Positions 1 through 11,545 of a stretch of 64,000 nt of DNA are shown one piece after another. A program made the translations under genes and the position numbers. Positions within the stretch are counted from its first letter, which is position 1. Each line of letters starts with the position of its first letter. This stretch comes from Macrolepiota albuminosa (taxonomy: Eukaryota > Basidiomycota > Agaricomycetes > Agaricales > Agaricaceae), in NCBI GenBank assembly GCA_027475525.1, contig JAMWFC010000051.1:124001-188000 (forward strand), given 5' to 3'. The notes beneath the pieces were generated by a model, which worked only from the letters and a program-made list of their open reading frames with translations, was not told the DNA's origin and ran no database searches.

Positions 1-905
1 TTGCTGACCGTAAATGAAATCTCGAGTGTAAGGGAGGCTAACAAAAGGGGAGCAGGAAACTCTGGTCTATTGTTCGATGTACAAGTCGGTAAGTACTTTT
101 ATACTACAATGAGTTCACCGTCGCCAGTGGCCAATGACGCCAAAGTGCGGTAAACTAGAAAATTTTATAGGGGTAGCTCCAACGGTTTCAGATCCCTACC
201 GTCCATTCAAGAACCTTAGCGACGCCAGGCAGCAGATCGTGAAGCTAAACCATCAATCCATCATCCTTCTGTTTGTCAGAGCACCTAAGCAATGTCAGGC
301 GCCAGATCGAGGCGCTAAGCGGTGTCAGACGCCAAGGTCAAATGCCAAGCTGTCTGTCAGTTTTTGATAAATCATCAGGCTTCTCGCTAAGCACTGTCGT
401 CACTGACTGATGCCATCTGTCAATTGTCATTCTGTCTGCCGTCGGCGCTATCACTGATTGGATCTGCTTCTTGCTGTGCACGGCCGTCAAATATTGCCAA
501 AATTGGTTAGTTAGTGCGCGCTAAGGTACCCCGAGCCCATGCCGCGTTGCCATAGCCTGCCGTTGATGCGCTGATCCTGTATGGGGTCCTATCAGCATCA
601 CTCCCCCAACGGCCACCCCTGCTTCCATGCCATACAGTGCGCCCTCCATAACGCCAAAACGGAGCAGCGCTCATGGTTGAGGCGACATGCCTTGCACACC
701 AATGAGTCCCTCCGAGACAATGGGCTGGGGGCCTCGAAAAGGCATGGCACCGTCCGACGAGCACAATGCACACACTGGGTCAATGTTAGCAGTGGCCACA
801 AGGTACAACGTCACTTACCGGCCCGTTGCTGATGCACCACGCATTGGTGGGCAACCCCCAGGGCCTCTCAAGGGCCTGCTCAAACGACGACTGCAACACG
901 ACTGC
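1..905. other. No gene seen; degenerate sequence at window edge
   Basis: Only short, overlapping open frames occur here and none resembles a known protein. A weak repeated motif (CTAAGC followed by TGTC) occurs three times at about 285-405. The stretch lies to the left of a polypurine tract and LTR, so it may be decayed internal sequence of an LTR retrotransposon, but nothing in it shows this directly. Confidence 0.4.
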
Positions 906-1485
906 TCACGGGATACATAGGTCCTCCGGAACTGTCGATATGGTACCAGGGGCCATCTCTGACCGACAAAAACGAGGGGTGGCCAGACGAGGGCGAGGTG
1001 AGGGAGGAGGACGGGGAGGCCGGACAGTCATCCGCGCAACAGTGGGCACGGGATGACTGGAGCCCGGCTGAGGAATCAACCCAGGAACCAACGCCGGGAG
1101 ACTGGCCGGGTCTGCCTCAGTCTCCGGCAGGCGACTGGGCCCCACCTCCGGGGCAGGTGCGTTTTGTTGTTCTAAAACAGGGAGGTTGATTGTGCCAAGC
1201 AAGAACACGTGAATGCACCTATGTTGCTGGAAGAGCGCCGCAATGCGCTCCTGATCCAGGCGGCGCCTATACCGGGCGTCCTGGGCCTCCCACGTGACAA
1301 GGGGTGCAACTTCGTCAGTAGGCGGGGGCATCGGGGAATGCATCGGCATACGCGACATGGTTGAGTTTGATGGTAAAATTTTTTTCAATATGTGGCAGGT
1401 CAGGTGCCGGATCCCACGGTTGGACCCCGGTCCGAACCACCGGCTATGCGCGCCTCGGAGGGTCTTGGCGCTGAGGGGGGGGTGA
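906..1485 (+). pseudogene. Decayed 3' internal end of an LTR retrotransposon, with polypurine tract
   Basis: The plus-strand frames are short and proline/glycine-rich and end in a small ORF that runs into a G-rich polypurine tract at 1471-1485 (CTGAGGGGGGGGTGA). The tract sits directly before the LTR start at 1486, the usual arrangement for plus-strand priming in Ty3/gypsy-type elements. No integrase, reverse transcriptase or protease motif survives, so the family assignment is an inference from the LTR. The minus-strand open frame across 906-1388 is proline-rich and is probably a shadow. Confidence 0.4.
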
Positions 1486-2046
1486 TGTCACGACCCCTCC
1501 CCTCTGGACCCGCCCCGGGACACCTCCGGAACACCATCCAGGACCCTCCCTTTGACCCCACAGGACACGCCCCGCCATCACAACTACCGACACCGCCATC
1601 ACGTGCATCAAGGACCGCCATCAGCTGCCACCAGCCCCGATCAACGATTGGATCACGCAACTCGCCTCCGGCCATCACGCATCACGCATCACAGCTCCCT
1701 CCGCACCTATTGATCGCATGCCCCACACGCGCGATCCAAGTATACAGTCCCTGCCCACTACTCAATGACTCCCGGAACCCATCCCAGACACCCCAGAACC
1801 CAAGACCCGGTCCCATAGTACTTATAGCACAGTTCCCCGTTGTATTCGCTAGTCTTGATATTACACTGTTACACTGTTTACGTTTGCTTTACTTGGATTG
1901 TTGCGTGCCCTCTGTTTGACTGGTACGCATTGACTGGCACGCTTTGACTGGCACGCTTGAATACTCGCGTGCTCTAAAGATTGGTACGCACTTCACAACT
2001 TTAACTGACTAACTTGGTCTCGTCTTAGAACCCCTGGTTCACGACT
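1486..2046 (+). repeat. Probable solo or 3' LTR (Ty3/gypsy type)
   Basis: The unit begins TGTCACGACC directly after a polypurine tract. The right edge is placed near GGTTCACGAC at about 2036-2046, which looks like a damaged inverted copy of the left end (GGTCGTGACA). The interior is C-rich at first, then has a TATA-like ACTTATAG near 1818-1825 and a T-rich run, as in an LTR with U3 and R regions. No second copy is in the window, so the right boundary is approximate. Confidence 0.5.
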
Positions 2047-3552
2047 TGACCTCCATCCAAATCCCCCAGCTACTTGCAACCCAAGACCCCCAAACCAAGT
2101 TCCCTCTCCCGGGACTGCCCCTGTCCGCATCTTGAACCCCGGAGTCCTAGCCCCGGAGTTCCAGACACCCGAGTATCCGTAGGTCAAGTCCGCATCGTAA
2201 GGGCGATTGCTTTCCTGGAAAGCCCCCGACTCAGCGGAACCTGACACATTCCAGTTGTCCACTAGGTAGACACGTTGCACTACACATCGTGGTTGTGTTT
2301 GCTCCTCAAGAATGTGGACTTCGTCCACCTCTTCCTTGATAGTAACTTGTTTTTGAGGTGTCTTAATCTCCTGCACTGCAAGTAGTGCCTCTGGCTCTGC
2401 CGGAGTCGTCGTCACAGTCTCTACCTTGGACAATGCCTGCTGAGGCACTCCGCTGACAATGCGTTGACGATTGGCAGCGTTCTGACACCTAATATAGTCT
2501 TGCTGAGACTCATTGGCCTGACGAGGTGCATTGAGCAATTCCATCATGTCCGCAATTAATGGCGCTCATTGGCGCACACTCATCTCGCATTCCACTGAGT
2601 CAGCCGGAGTGGCCGTTGAGACTGCTGACCCTCGCGCTGCTTTGTGCTTAAGGTATTCAACCACTTCGAGTTCAAAGATACGCACAAATAATTCGATATA
2701 TTCAGTCGAATCTGCATGAAGTACATTGTAGCTCCTAGCAGCCAGCAACTGTAAGTGCTTTACTACATAAAGCTGCAGACGCTTTCACGTTGATTCCTTC
2801 GCGACCAACGGATATTGGTCCAACACCAGCTGTAACTGGATAGACAAGATCGAATGCGATCTTTTGCTCTCCTCATCATCTGAGGATTCCAGCTCAGACT
2901 CTAAGTCCATAACTCTCCTGAGGCCTTCATGCCTCACTTGCGGCTATTTGTCGGCCCTTCTGTGCAACTCTGGAATTCCAGGTGCTGTTGACGCCTTTTC
3001 CAACCTCATGACCTCGTTGTCTTCCCTACTGACCACTATCGCTGGTCCTTGCTTCTGTCCTTGTGTCATCAACAACAACAGTCCTGATTCAGTGGCAGCA
3101 TCTGCTACATACTCCAAATGTTGTTCCGTAGGTGCAGTCCAGAATGGGGTACTATGCGCAAACGCGCTGCCTTGTACCATTTCCACGTACTGGGTAAGGT
3201 CCGGTTGACCCTTGGACTGAGCTGATGAGCTCTCAGGCAATACTGGATATATCAATGAAGGCATTTGGCTTGCTGGCAGCGACACTCCTGAGACCACAGA
3301 TTTCTCTCCTGGTTTACCACCAGGTCGTACAATGGACATCATCTGTGATACGGATAGCCCACCAGGCATTCCAAAGCTCGCGCTGACATTGCGAGGTATC
3401 TTTTTGTCCTGCTTTGGTGGAGGTTGGTACGCTGACGTGGATTGCGTCTTTATAGCTTGAAGCACAGGTAGGTCACCTGTGTCTGCAGCTGGGAACGGAG
3501 GGTCCGGATCAAGAGAGCCAGTCATGGAAGCACATTTTTGACGTGATGCCAA
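1993..3552 (-). pseudogene. Unrecognised 519-codon reading frame broken by three in-frame stops
   Basis: One frame on the minus strand stays open from ATG 3552 to the stop at 1993 apart from three internal stops: TAG at 2946-2944, TGA at 2787-2785 and TGA at 2568-2566. There is no frameshift between the pieces. The predicted protein is hydrophilic, with an acidic serine stretch (ESELESSDDEE) in the middle and a Lys/Glu-rich part later. I do not recognise the family; a retroelement gag-like role is possible but unproven. Each stop fits a single C-to-T change (CAG to TAG, CGA to TGA). The 3' part overlaps the end of the LTR on the other strand. Confidence 0.45.
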
Positions 3553-3845
3553 CAGAAATCGAGAGGGTTTGATGAAAGTTGCCTAGTCGGTAACAAGCCT
3601 AGAGTCTAAAGCCGATAGCAGAAAATTTAAAAAAATGTAACCTGTGGTTACGGGCTAGAACTATCTTGTGTGTATCACACAGTGCTAAATCAGACCGCAG
3701 TATTGGATTTGACTAGAACTAAAGTGAATACAAGATGTTTTTCTATGTAATACTCTACTGAATGATTATAGCGTCGTTGACGCTGGTAACAAGTGTGAGT
3801 CCATTACACTAATTTACTCTAATTTTCATATCTAGTACTTGGTAT

Positions 3846-4927
3846 GGCCTCCATTTGCCTTTATAACTGCCTTGATCCTTCTAGGCATGCTTTCTATGAG
3901 GCTTTGGCATACCTCTGATGGTATTTCATTCCAATTCTTGACCACTCTCTTCCACAACTCATGCACTCCTTTAGGGGGTACCTCATACTCCAAAAGTTTG
4001 CACTTGATGTAAACCCAGAGATGTTCAATGGGATTGAGGTCAGGGGATTGGGCAGGCCAGGATATTACAATGATATTGTTATCAGAAAACCAGGTTATTG
4101 CCTGTTTGGAGGTGTGTTTTGGGTCATTGTCCTGCTAAAAATATCATCCTTCCTCCTCCATTTCTAACTTCTCAAAGCTTTCCACCACTCCCTCATCCAA
4201 AATCTCACAATACTGTGCAGCATCCATCTTCTCCTGAACTTCTATGAGCTTTCCTACTCTATTTCAATCCATGCAGCCTTATACCATTAAATTGTTTCCT
4301 TCTCCATGCTTGACAGTTGGTGTAGTAGTGCAGTCAGATAGTGGTTCTTCTGGAATTTTCTACACATATACCTTCCCATCTGATCCAATCTGATTAATCT
4401 TTGTCTCATCACTCCACAAAACCCTTCTGGAATTTTCTACACATATACCTTCCCATCTGATCCAATCTGATTAATCTTTGTCTCATCACTCCACAAAACC
4501 CTTTTCCAATCCTCTACTGTCTAGTTTTCATGATACTGAGCAAATTTGAGCCAGTTTGCATAATGAGCAGCCTTGAGTATAGAAACTTTCTTCTTTGTTG
4601 CTGAGCAAAACCTGCCTCCTTCAATGCATTTCTGACTGTCTGAGGATTGACAGGACTAGAGATGACAGAATTAATGAACTGTGTAGCTCAAACAGCATTA
4701 ACCAGCTTTTCAGTAGTAATTTGATAAATAATAGACTATTTGTCACATGCTGTAAGCTTGGAAGAATGACCTCCAGGATGATTCTCTTTGTTGCTCTCCA
4801 GCTCTTTGCTGATCCTCCCCACAATGCCCTTTCCCAGGCCAGTTTTTGCTTTGATTTGATGCTGAGAATACCTCTCATTGAGGAGAGAAGCAACAGAAGA
4901 GTGATTGGCAGCAGAAACAGGTTGCAT
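3846..4927 (-). pseudogene. Tc1-like transposase, broken
   Basis: The N-terminal part (4927-4736) is a helix-turn-helix of the Tc1 type (SQHQIKAKTGLGKGIVGRI) followed by the linker NKENHPGGHSSKLT. Downstream the DDE catalytic segments can still be read in changing frames: the first aspartate in WSDETKI (about 4380-4500, present twice), the second in QDNDPKHTS (about 4120), and the last acidic residue in SPDLNPIEHLW (about 4020-4060). The C-terminal end reads MPRRIKAVIKANGG and stops near 3846. A stop (GTG TAG AAA) interrupts the segment after the first catalytic aspartate, and the 77-bp duplication shifts the frame. Intact Tc1 transposases have about 340 residues, which fits the span. Confidence 0.8.
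4347..4500. repeat. 77-bp tandem duplication
   Basis: Positions 4347-4423 are repeated exactly at 4424-4500; the match at offset 77 runs for 80 bases. It lies in the transposase segment around the first catalytic aspartate and, not being a multiple of three, shifts the reading frame. Three other duplications in the window have the same 77-bp period. Confidence 0.95.
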
Positions 4928-5072
4928 GATGGTGGTAGAGTGTCAAGAAGGTGATTAATTGAAGTTGAACATGTCAAATTAGTACAAACAAGGTCACATG
5001 ACATTGTTTATACTTCTCACAAGGTGTTTATATCTTCTACTGCTGAAAAGTATTGAGAAAATATGAAAATTA

Positions 5073-5287
5073 AAGTGAGTCAAAAAACTGCCCCAATGAT
5101 TGAATATTTTGTTCAATTTATTAATCAGTGAATTCTTATCCAAATCACATGATTTATACATCATTATGAGGCCAGGATGCAGTTGTATGTCATGTGAATT
5201 TCTACTATTTTTTGCTTATGTAATTGCTGCACACCATGTGAATCTTTCCAAAAAGGCCAAACATTGGGGCAGTTTTTTGAGCCAGTG
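5073..5287. repeat. Inverted repeat pair, possible transposon TIRs or small MITE
   Basis: Bases 5077-5097 (GAGTCAAAAAACTGCCCCAAT) recur inverted at 5262-5284 with one or two differences, and the outer right end reads GCCAGTG followed by TA at 5288-5289. A TA next to a CACTG-type terminus is what Tc1/mariner insertion leaves. The space between the arms is about 165 bp, AT-rich and without coding potential. It could be an inner/outer repeat of the adjacent Tc1 element or a separate small non-autonomous insertion. The right edge cuts the copia RNase H sequence. Confidence 0.55.
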
Positions 5288-6540
5288 TAGCTGACTATTC
5301 CACTCTGGATAACAACTATATAGTGTGTAGTCATGGAATACAGGGCCTCCATATTGTAGCTTGTAGTGTATTGTGGCCTTGATATATCTGAGTACATATA
5401 TGAGCACTTGCCAGTGTGACTTCCCAAGGTTCTTCATGAATCAGCTGAGGTTTGTTACAGCAAAAGCAATGTCTGGGTATATATAAATGAGCCTAATGCC
5501 TCAGTGAAAGGTTTGTTGTCTTTGATTGTGGCACACTGAGATTGATTTAATATGACACCTAGCAGAAATGGTGTATATTTTAGCTTGCAGTCTGACATTC
5601 CAAACCTGTCCAGTACATGTTTTAGGTATTCCTCCTGATCCAATGTAACCTCTCTCTTTCCACAGTTTCTAGTGATGTGTATGCTGAGTACAAAATGTAT
5701 GTCTCCCACATCCTTGACCTTGTCTCCATCCCTGGTCTTTGATCATACTAATTGGTCCACCTCTGATCTCTTGTATCCCAGCCTTATCATGTCATCATTT
5801 AACATCCACCACCAGTTATTTCTTGCATCCATTGTGCCATAGATCACTTTGTCTAGGACTGCTACCAAGTTTTGTTCATTGTTCTCTAGATATTCTAGTT
5901 CTCCCATGCTAACATCCTTGTCCACCTCCCTAACCTGCTGTCCATCCACCTCAAAAACCTTGCTTAGCTTCTTTGCATAGCCCTTGGGTTGTTCCATGAA
6001 TAGTCAATCTGCCATATCTCATAATCAAGTATGGTGCCAATTGTGAGGTTCATTCTGAGGGATTTGTGGTGTACCACTGATGCATAAGTGACAAAGAAGT
6101 CCATGCCCAGTATCTGTGTGAAGCCCTTTGCAATGAGCCAGGCTTTCCTGCCCACAACTTGGCCATCTCCATTGTATTTCAGTGCAAAAGTCCACCAGTT
6201 TTTCATGGTGCATGCTCCCTGCAGTTGCGAGACCAGCCTTCAGACTTTGTGCCCATACATCTGGGCAATCTCCTTGTTCATAGTATCCTTTCACAAGTCT
6301 GGTCTGGTCATTGCCTTGCTGTATGTCCTGGGTATCCAGTTCTCATTGCTGGGCTTGCTGCTGCTAGTGGCTCCTGTGGCAGTTGGAGTGTGCCCATTGT
6401 CTTCAAAGTCTCCAGGAGGTGGCAGTGAGTTGTTTTGAAATGTAGCCAGAGAAGAGGCATCAAAAGTATTGGGTACAAAATTAGAAAAATGAGAATGCTG
6501 CAGCAGTGGTGGATGTACAGGTCCTTTGGTTGTTGGATCA
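5216..6540 (-). pseudogene. Ty1/copia pol fragment (reverse transcriptase-RNase H), broken
   Basis: Three to four minus-strand frames read in sequence as copia pol. 6206-5964 holds the RT start (ALKYNGDGQVVGRKAWLIAKGFTQ, shown here only in part). 5997-5743 holds YGTMDARNNWWWMLNDDM and LGYKRSEVDQ. 5709-5455 holds LDQEEYLKHVLDRFGM. 5437-5300 holds the start of the RNase H region (GKSHWQVLIYVLRYIKATIH). The stretch that should carry the catalytic Y-x-D-D box is missing between about 5743 and 5709. RNase H is cut at 5287 by the inverted-repeat insertion. Upstream of 6206 the frame degenerates further. No LTR was identified. Confidence 0.85.
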
Positions 6541-9452
6541 CTCGATTGAGTCCCAGGATGGCCAGAGGCAGAAGATATTATATCAGGGTCAGTGGACCAT
6601 GAGTGCTGGGGAGGTGGTCAATTACTACCTGGAGGCATGAATATAATCAGATGTAAGTGCTGATAAGTGCTGATAACAACCAATGATGTAATGAATGACA
6701 ATGGAAAGATTGATGATGTGAAGGCTGCCACACATTGTAAGACATTGTAAGAGACAAAGCAAAGAGTTGTCCCCTTGTAATAGAAACAGATGGTCATAAA
6801 GGAAGGCCCATAACCTGTAAGACCTAAAACACTAAAACATGATAAGTAAAGTCAGCCTCAGTATGCATGTCAAAGACAGAGAAGCAACTATATTATGTAT
6901 CTAAAACATGATAAGTAAAGTCCTATATGCATGTATTGATCAGGGTCTAGTTATAATAAGAGGGAAAGAAAAAGGAATAACTTACAGCCTCAGTATGTGT
7001 GTCAAAGACAGAGAAGCAACTGAGGCACAAATGAGTGTTTTGCTGGCTTAAATAGTGAGATACACATGACACTTGGAGAAGAGCAGACCCTAAAGTCCAA
7101 TACAGAGCATGATCAAAATGACATTTGGAAGCATCAGTCTGCTTTTTCTCCATGCAGATGGAGGAGGGCATGGAATTCCCTGGCCCTTGTAGTTGTACCA
7201 ACTGTCCATAGTACTAAGCAAAATAGGTGCCAATGCCTCATGCTCATAATAAAGGATTTTAGAAAAAATATATAAAATAAAAAATCCATACCCCTCTGTA
7301 TTTGAACTTAACATCTCTTATACAGTGTTATAAGTATATATATAGCTTCATAAATAACCTGTACAAACATATATAGTTGGAACTTATGATCCTTGGTAGT
7401 ATAATCCATGATTCAAGTTTTGTATTTTGATGCCCCGAGGAAGGTCATTAGACTGTAAGTCTTTTTTGAACCATCAAATAGCCCCACAGTACCGTCAATA
7501 TAATCAAGATACTAAGATACTATCCCCTGACATGCAGCCGGGTTGCAAAGAAATCAGAGGGTACCAACTACATTTTGATAGGATCGAACGAAGGACAGAT
7601 ATCCCGTGGACCGTGGATCTTCCGACCAATTACCGCAAGGGTCACAAGAACATTTTCAGTGCCTCAGTTTCCAGGTGATAGAACCAACCAGTTCACAATG
7701 AAACTATATGTGGCTGAGCCGCGCATTATATACATTCGAATCCCTCATAGCCGATGGTTCCTGTAAACGACAACCCTTGAAACTGATTGATTTTGGTCGT
7801 CCACTGACCCCGTTGTACCCAATACCCCACGATATCCAATGCTTTTTGGCTTCTACGGAGGGATCATCTGTCGTGGGTGGTTTGAAATCGTTGGTCCTTA
7901 GCAAGTCTTTGCCAGGCTGTCGCCTTACTTTATCTTGTCACGCGTAATGATTACCCCTTTAGGTCAGGTTCGATGTCAAACGACAAGGTGATGAAACCTT
8001 TAGCTTATACTTAGTCCTGGTCACAAGTCACACAGAACAATAGATATATGCTCTTGAATTGCTTGCTTCGAATTGCATGCACATCTCGAAGCAAGTGGGG
8101 AAAAATCAAAGAGAACCATGTTGAGTTCTAATATCCTGCATGACCCTGTCTTTAAAAGATAGGGTTTTCATCCTGCTTAACTGTTGCACTGTTGCTGTGG
8201 TACAGTGTGTGCAAATCGGAGATCTGCTACGACCACGTTCATTGTAACCGTGATACCCAATCTGGGAGACCTGACCCTGAAAGCAAATGAACACGCGTTG
8301 ATGACGGCACTCGGGACCCCATATCTAGAATGAATGAATAAATAAGTAAGATTTTTCCGCAGGCTCAGATATCTAGATATCAACCACTAGATTGGCAAGT
8401 GAAACTCGAACTACTAATTGTAATTTCGAAGCGCCAGCCGCACCCAGCCGCAACTCAACCTGCTGTGCCGAACTTGGCCTTCGACGAGCTCCAAGCATTC
8501 TACCAGCACCTCTACCGTACTCAGGATTATCCATAGCCCAAATCGCTACCCTTCTATTCGTAACACGGAAATTAATCGTCCATGGTGTACTTTGAGAGAT
8601 TTTGAGGTGTGAAAGATTTGGCGGTTGGCAGTTGGATGTCACCTGCATCTTATGAAAGCAGTGTCCTCATGCTTTAGAGAGACCTTGTAAAGTGGGAGAA
8701 TGAGCGCGGAAGAGAATTATCTCGCTGTCGAAAGATTCGAAGATCGCTCAAGCGCGAGCGCGTTGGACACGCGCGCTCAACTCAGACGTCGTATGTGTTC
8801 ATCATGGATAGCAAACAATCTAAGTGCCGAAAGTCGTGCCAGACACGGGATTCGCTAGTAAAGACTAACAAGAAGCTAAAGAGATCTAAAATAAAATACA
8901 CCTCGAATCACCCTCCAATTCCCCACATTCTACAGCCCCCAGAGGTTCTGTGTATAGAGTAACTTTCGCACAGTAGGAAGAAGAAGGCAGCAACAATCAA
9001 ACTGTAACCGAATGACTGTATAACTTCCCATAAAGATCAGGAGCCGCTAACCACTTCAATCGGTACGTTGTCTTGATGGCTACCGCCCAACAAAGATTAC
9101 AACATCCGCAGGGGTTCTGAGCGATACCATCAAATGATTAGTAATGCTGCGCCCGGCTTGGATCAAGAGAACCGATCATATGGAGCGTCACAATTCACAA
9201 AAACCCATTTTGGATACCAAAAAATTTCGTTTGTGGTTACTTATCTCAGGCTGGATTGTTTTTGACTGATTATTTTTATTTGCTTCCTGCCAAAACTCTG
9301 GACGGGGAAGTGAACACGCGGACCGTACGAACGTGTGCTTTATTAAGGAGAACAATTCCCATGTCATAGTTAATATCCATCAACTTAAAAAGCTGGATGT
9401 GTAAGCTTTGTCCACCGAGTCACCTCCTTATCTGCTCTCAGCACACCTAACA
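6541..9452. other. No gene seen; AT-rich, then mixed intergenic sequence
   Basis: 6640-7430 is strongly AT-rich and holds an imperfect direct repeat: about 6853-6889 (AGCCTCAGTATGCATGTC...) and 6983-7020 (AGCCTCAGTATGTGTGTC...), and a shorter one (CTAAAACATGATAAGTAAAG) at about 6832 and 6901. These may be remnants of the copia element's flank. 7430-9300 has only short unrecognised frames on both strands. The last 150 bases are the phosphate transporter promoter and contain an AACGTG at 9330-9335. Confidence 0.5.
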
Positions 9453-11545
9453 ATGTCTACGGGAAAACGGAGCTCTGTAGATGGTTCTGTGCATGATGAG
9501 AAGAATGTGTTGACCCTCAACAATCGACGCCGTAACGCTCTCCAGGAAATCGATGACGCCCCATTCAAGTAGGTGTCCTTGGTCTCCAATTTGTACCTCG
9601 AATAATTCACACTTTGCTAATGCGCCACAGCTGGTTTCATGCCAAAGTTTGCCTTGTCGCCGGCGCCGGGTTTTTCACCGATGCGTGAGTACCTTATTAT
9701 TACCATCTCTAACGATGGGCTAGAGACATCCTAGCTACGATATCTTTGCTATTAATATTGCATCCGTGATGTTGGGCTACATCTACGGCGGCACAGGTAA
9801 TCCATGTTGTTTTATTCTATGGTGGCAAGAAGCCAAACCTGCGTTCATCAGACAACGGCACAAAGGGCAAGTCTTTGAACAAGAACCAGGATCTCGGTGT
9901 CAAAGTTGCGACTCCTGTCGGTACTCTTGTTGGTCAACTTCTGTTTGGTTGGTTGGCCGATATAGTTGGCCGTAAGCGGATGTGTAAGTCTCATCCATCT
10001 CTCAGAACCCGCTCAAAATACTGACATACTTTCAGACGGCATCGAGTTGATAATCATTATCACTGCCACTTTTGCACAAGCCTTGTCTGGTGGCGGTCAT
10101 GCTGTCGGTATTATTGGTGTCCTCATCGTCTGGCGTTTCCTCGTAAGTAGTTCTTTTCGACAACTTTGTCTTGTGTCAAAGTTGATCACAGATGGGCATT
10201 GGTATTGGCGGTGACTATCCCCTTTCTGCCGTCATCTCTTCTGAGTTTGCTTCCACGCGTATTCGAGGCAGGATGATGGTTGCTGTCTTTTCGGCGCAGG
10301 GCTGGGGTAATTTTGGTGCGTCTTGTTATGCCTGCAATGAGCTTCAGTACTCTGATCTTCTGCTTTCTAGCGGGCGCTCTCGTTGCACTTATAATTGTTG
10401 CTGCTTACAAAAATTCCATCCTCAATGATCCAAGCATTGAAAATCCGGAGCACGTAGATGATGTCTGGCGTATTCTCATCGGTCTCGGTTGTGTCCCCGG
10501 ATGTATTGCCCTCTACTTCCGCCTCACCATTCCTGAAACCCCTCGTTTCACTATGGATATTGAGCGTAACATTCAGCAAGCTGCCGATGACATTAGGAAT
10601 GTCCTCACTACTGGTAACTCCACTGTCGATGACAATGCGCCTGTACACCGTGTCAACGCTCCAAAGGCCAGTTGGGCCGATTTTTGGGCTTATTTTAGTC
10701 AGTGGAAGAATGGAAAGGTCTTGTTAGGCACCTCTTGGTCGTGGTTTGCTTTGGACGCAAGTATTCTTGTGCAAGAAAGTTATAAGTCAATGACATATCC
10801 TTGTAGATTGCTTTTTACGGATTAAGTCTTAACAATTCCATCGTTCTTGAAGCAATCAACTTCGGCGCTCCCAAGTCCCAAGGTACTCAACTAGTCTACG
10901 ACAACTTGCGGAACACTTGTGTTGGTAACTTAATCTTCTCCGCTGGTGGATTACTTCCTGGCTACTACTTTTCCTTGCTCTTCGTCGACTCATGGGGACG
11001 AAAACCTATCCAATTAATGGGTTTCATCATGCTCACCATCCTTTTCGTTGTACTTGGTAAGTAGTAAAGTTTGTCGATGTCTCGTGGCAATTTATTGTAA
11101 TCATCTAGGCTTCGGTTTCGACAAGCTTAATTCCAGCCCATCAGCCACAAAGGGTTTCGTCGTCCTCTACTGCTTTGCTAATTTTTTCCAGAACTTCGGC
11201 CCCAATAGCACTACTTTCACTGTACCCGGGGAAGCGTTCCCAACACGTTACCGTTCTACCGCCCATGGTATCTCTGCTGCCAGCGGTAAACTTGGGGCTA
11301 TTGTTGCTCAAGTTGGTTTCGCTCAGTTGAAGGATATTGGTGGACCCAATAACTTTGTAAAGCACATGTGTGTAGTTTCTCTTCATCTTCTTTCGGAGAG
11401 CTTAATTCAAGAGCCTAGTCTGGAAATTTTCGCTCTCTTCATGTTGACCGGAATATTCTCAACCCTTCTCATTCCTGAAACAAAAGGATTGAGTCTGGAA
11501 GAAATCTCTCACGAGGATCAAGAAGGCTTTGTGAGAGCTTACTGA
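9453..11545 (+). CDS. PHO84: Inorganic phosphate:H+ symporter, PHO84/PHS family
   Basis: Plasma-membrane major facilitator that imports inorganic phosphate with protons. Ten exons: 9453-9568, 9631-9684, 9735-9796, 9852-9983, 10036-10142, 10192-10315, 10371-10756, 10807-11056, 11109-11367, 11419-11545; they sum to 538 codons plus stop. Family signatures are [16 protein letters not shown] in the first membrane segment, the [14 protein letters not shown] loop between segments 2 and 3, [20 protein letters not shown] at segment 4, [17 protein letters not shown] after the central loop, and [19 protein letters not shown] near segment 10. About 12 membrane helices are expected and the length fits the family (520-590). 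Intron 7 has a GC-AG boundary (10757-10806). The start was chosen as the first ATG giving the usual hydrophilic N-terminus before NWFHAK. Confidence 0.95.

Larger units (their letters stand above)
3815..5080 (-). mobile_element. Decayed Tc1/mariner-type DNA transposon
   Basis: The element contains a minus-strand Tc1-like transposase (3846-4927). An imperfect inverted pair brackets it: left 3815-3831 (ACTCTAATTTTCATAT) and right 5061-5077, whose reverse complement reads ACTTTAATTTTCATAT. Exact ends and the TA target duplication could not be fixed. A second inverted pair lies just to the right (5073-5287). Stop codons, frameshifts and a 77-bp tandem duplication mean the copy as written cannot make transposase. 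Confidence 0.7.

Noticed and set aside
906..1388. 160-codon minus-strand proline-rich ORF
   Set aside because: Composition follows the GC-rich strand, no homologue is recalled, and the LTR/polypurine tract place the element's coding strand on plus.
4595..5004. Plus- and minus-frame ORFs of 119 and 127 codons overlapping the Tc1 N-terminus
   Set aside because: The helix-turn-helix is read in the 4927-4736 minus frame; the others are shadows.
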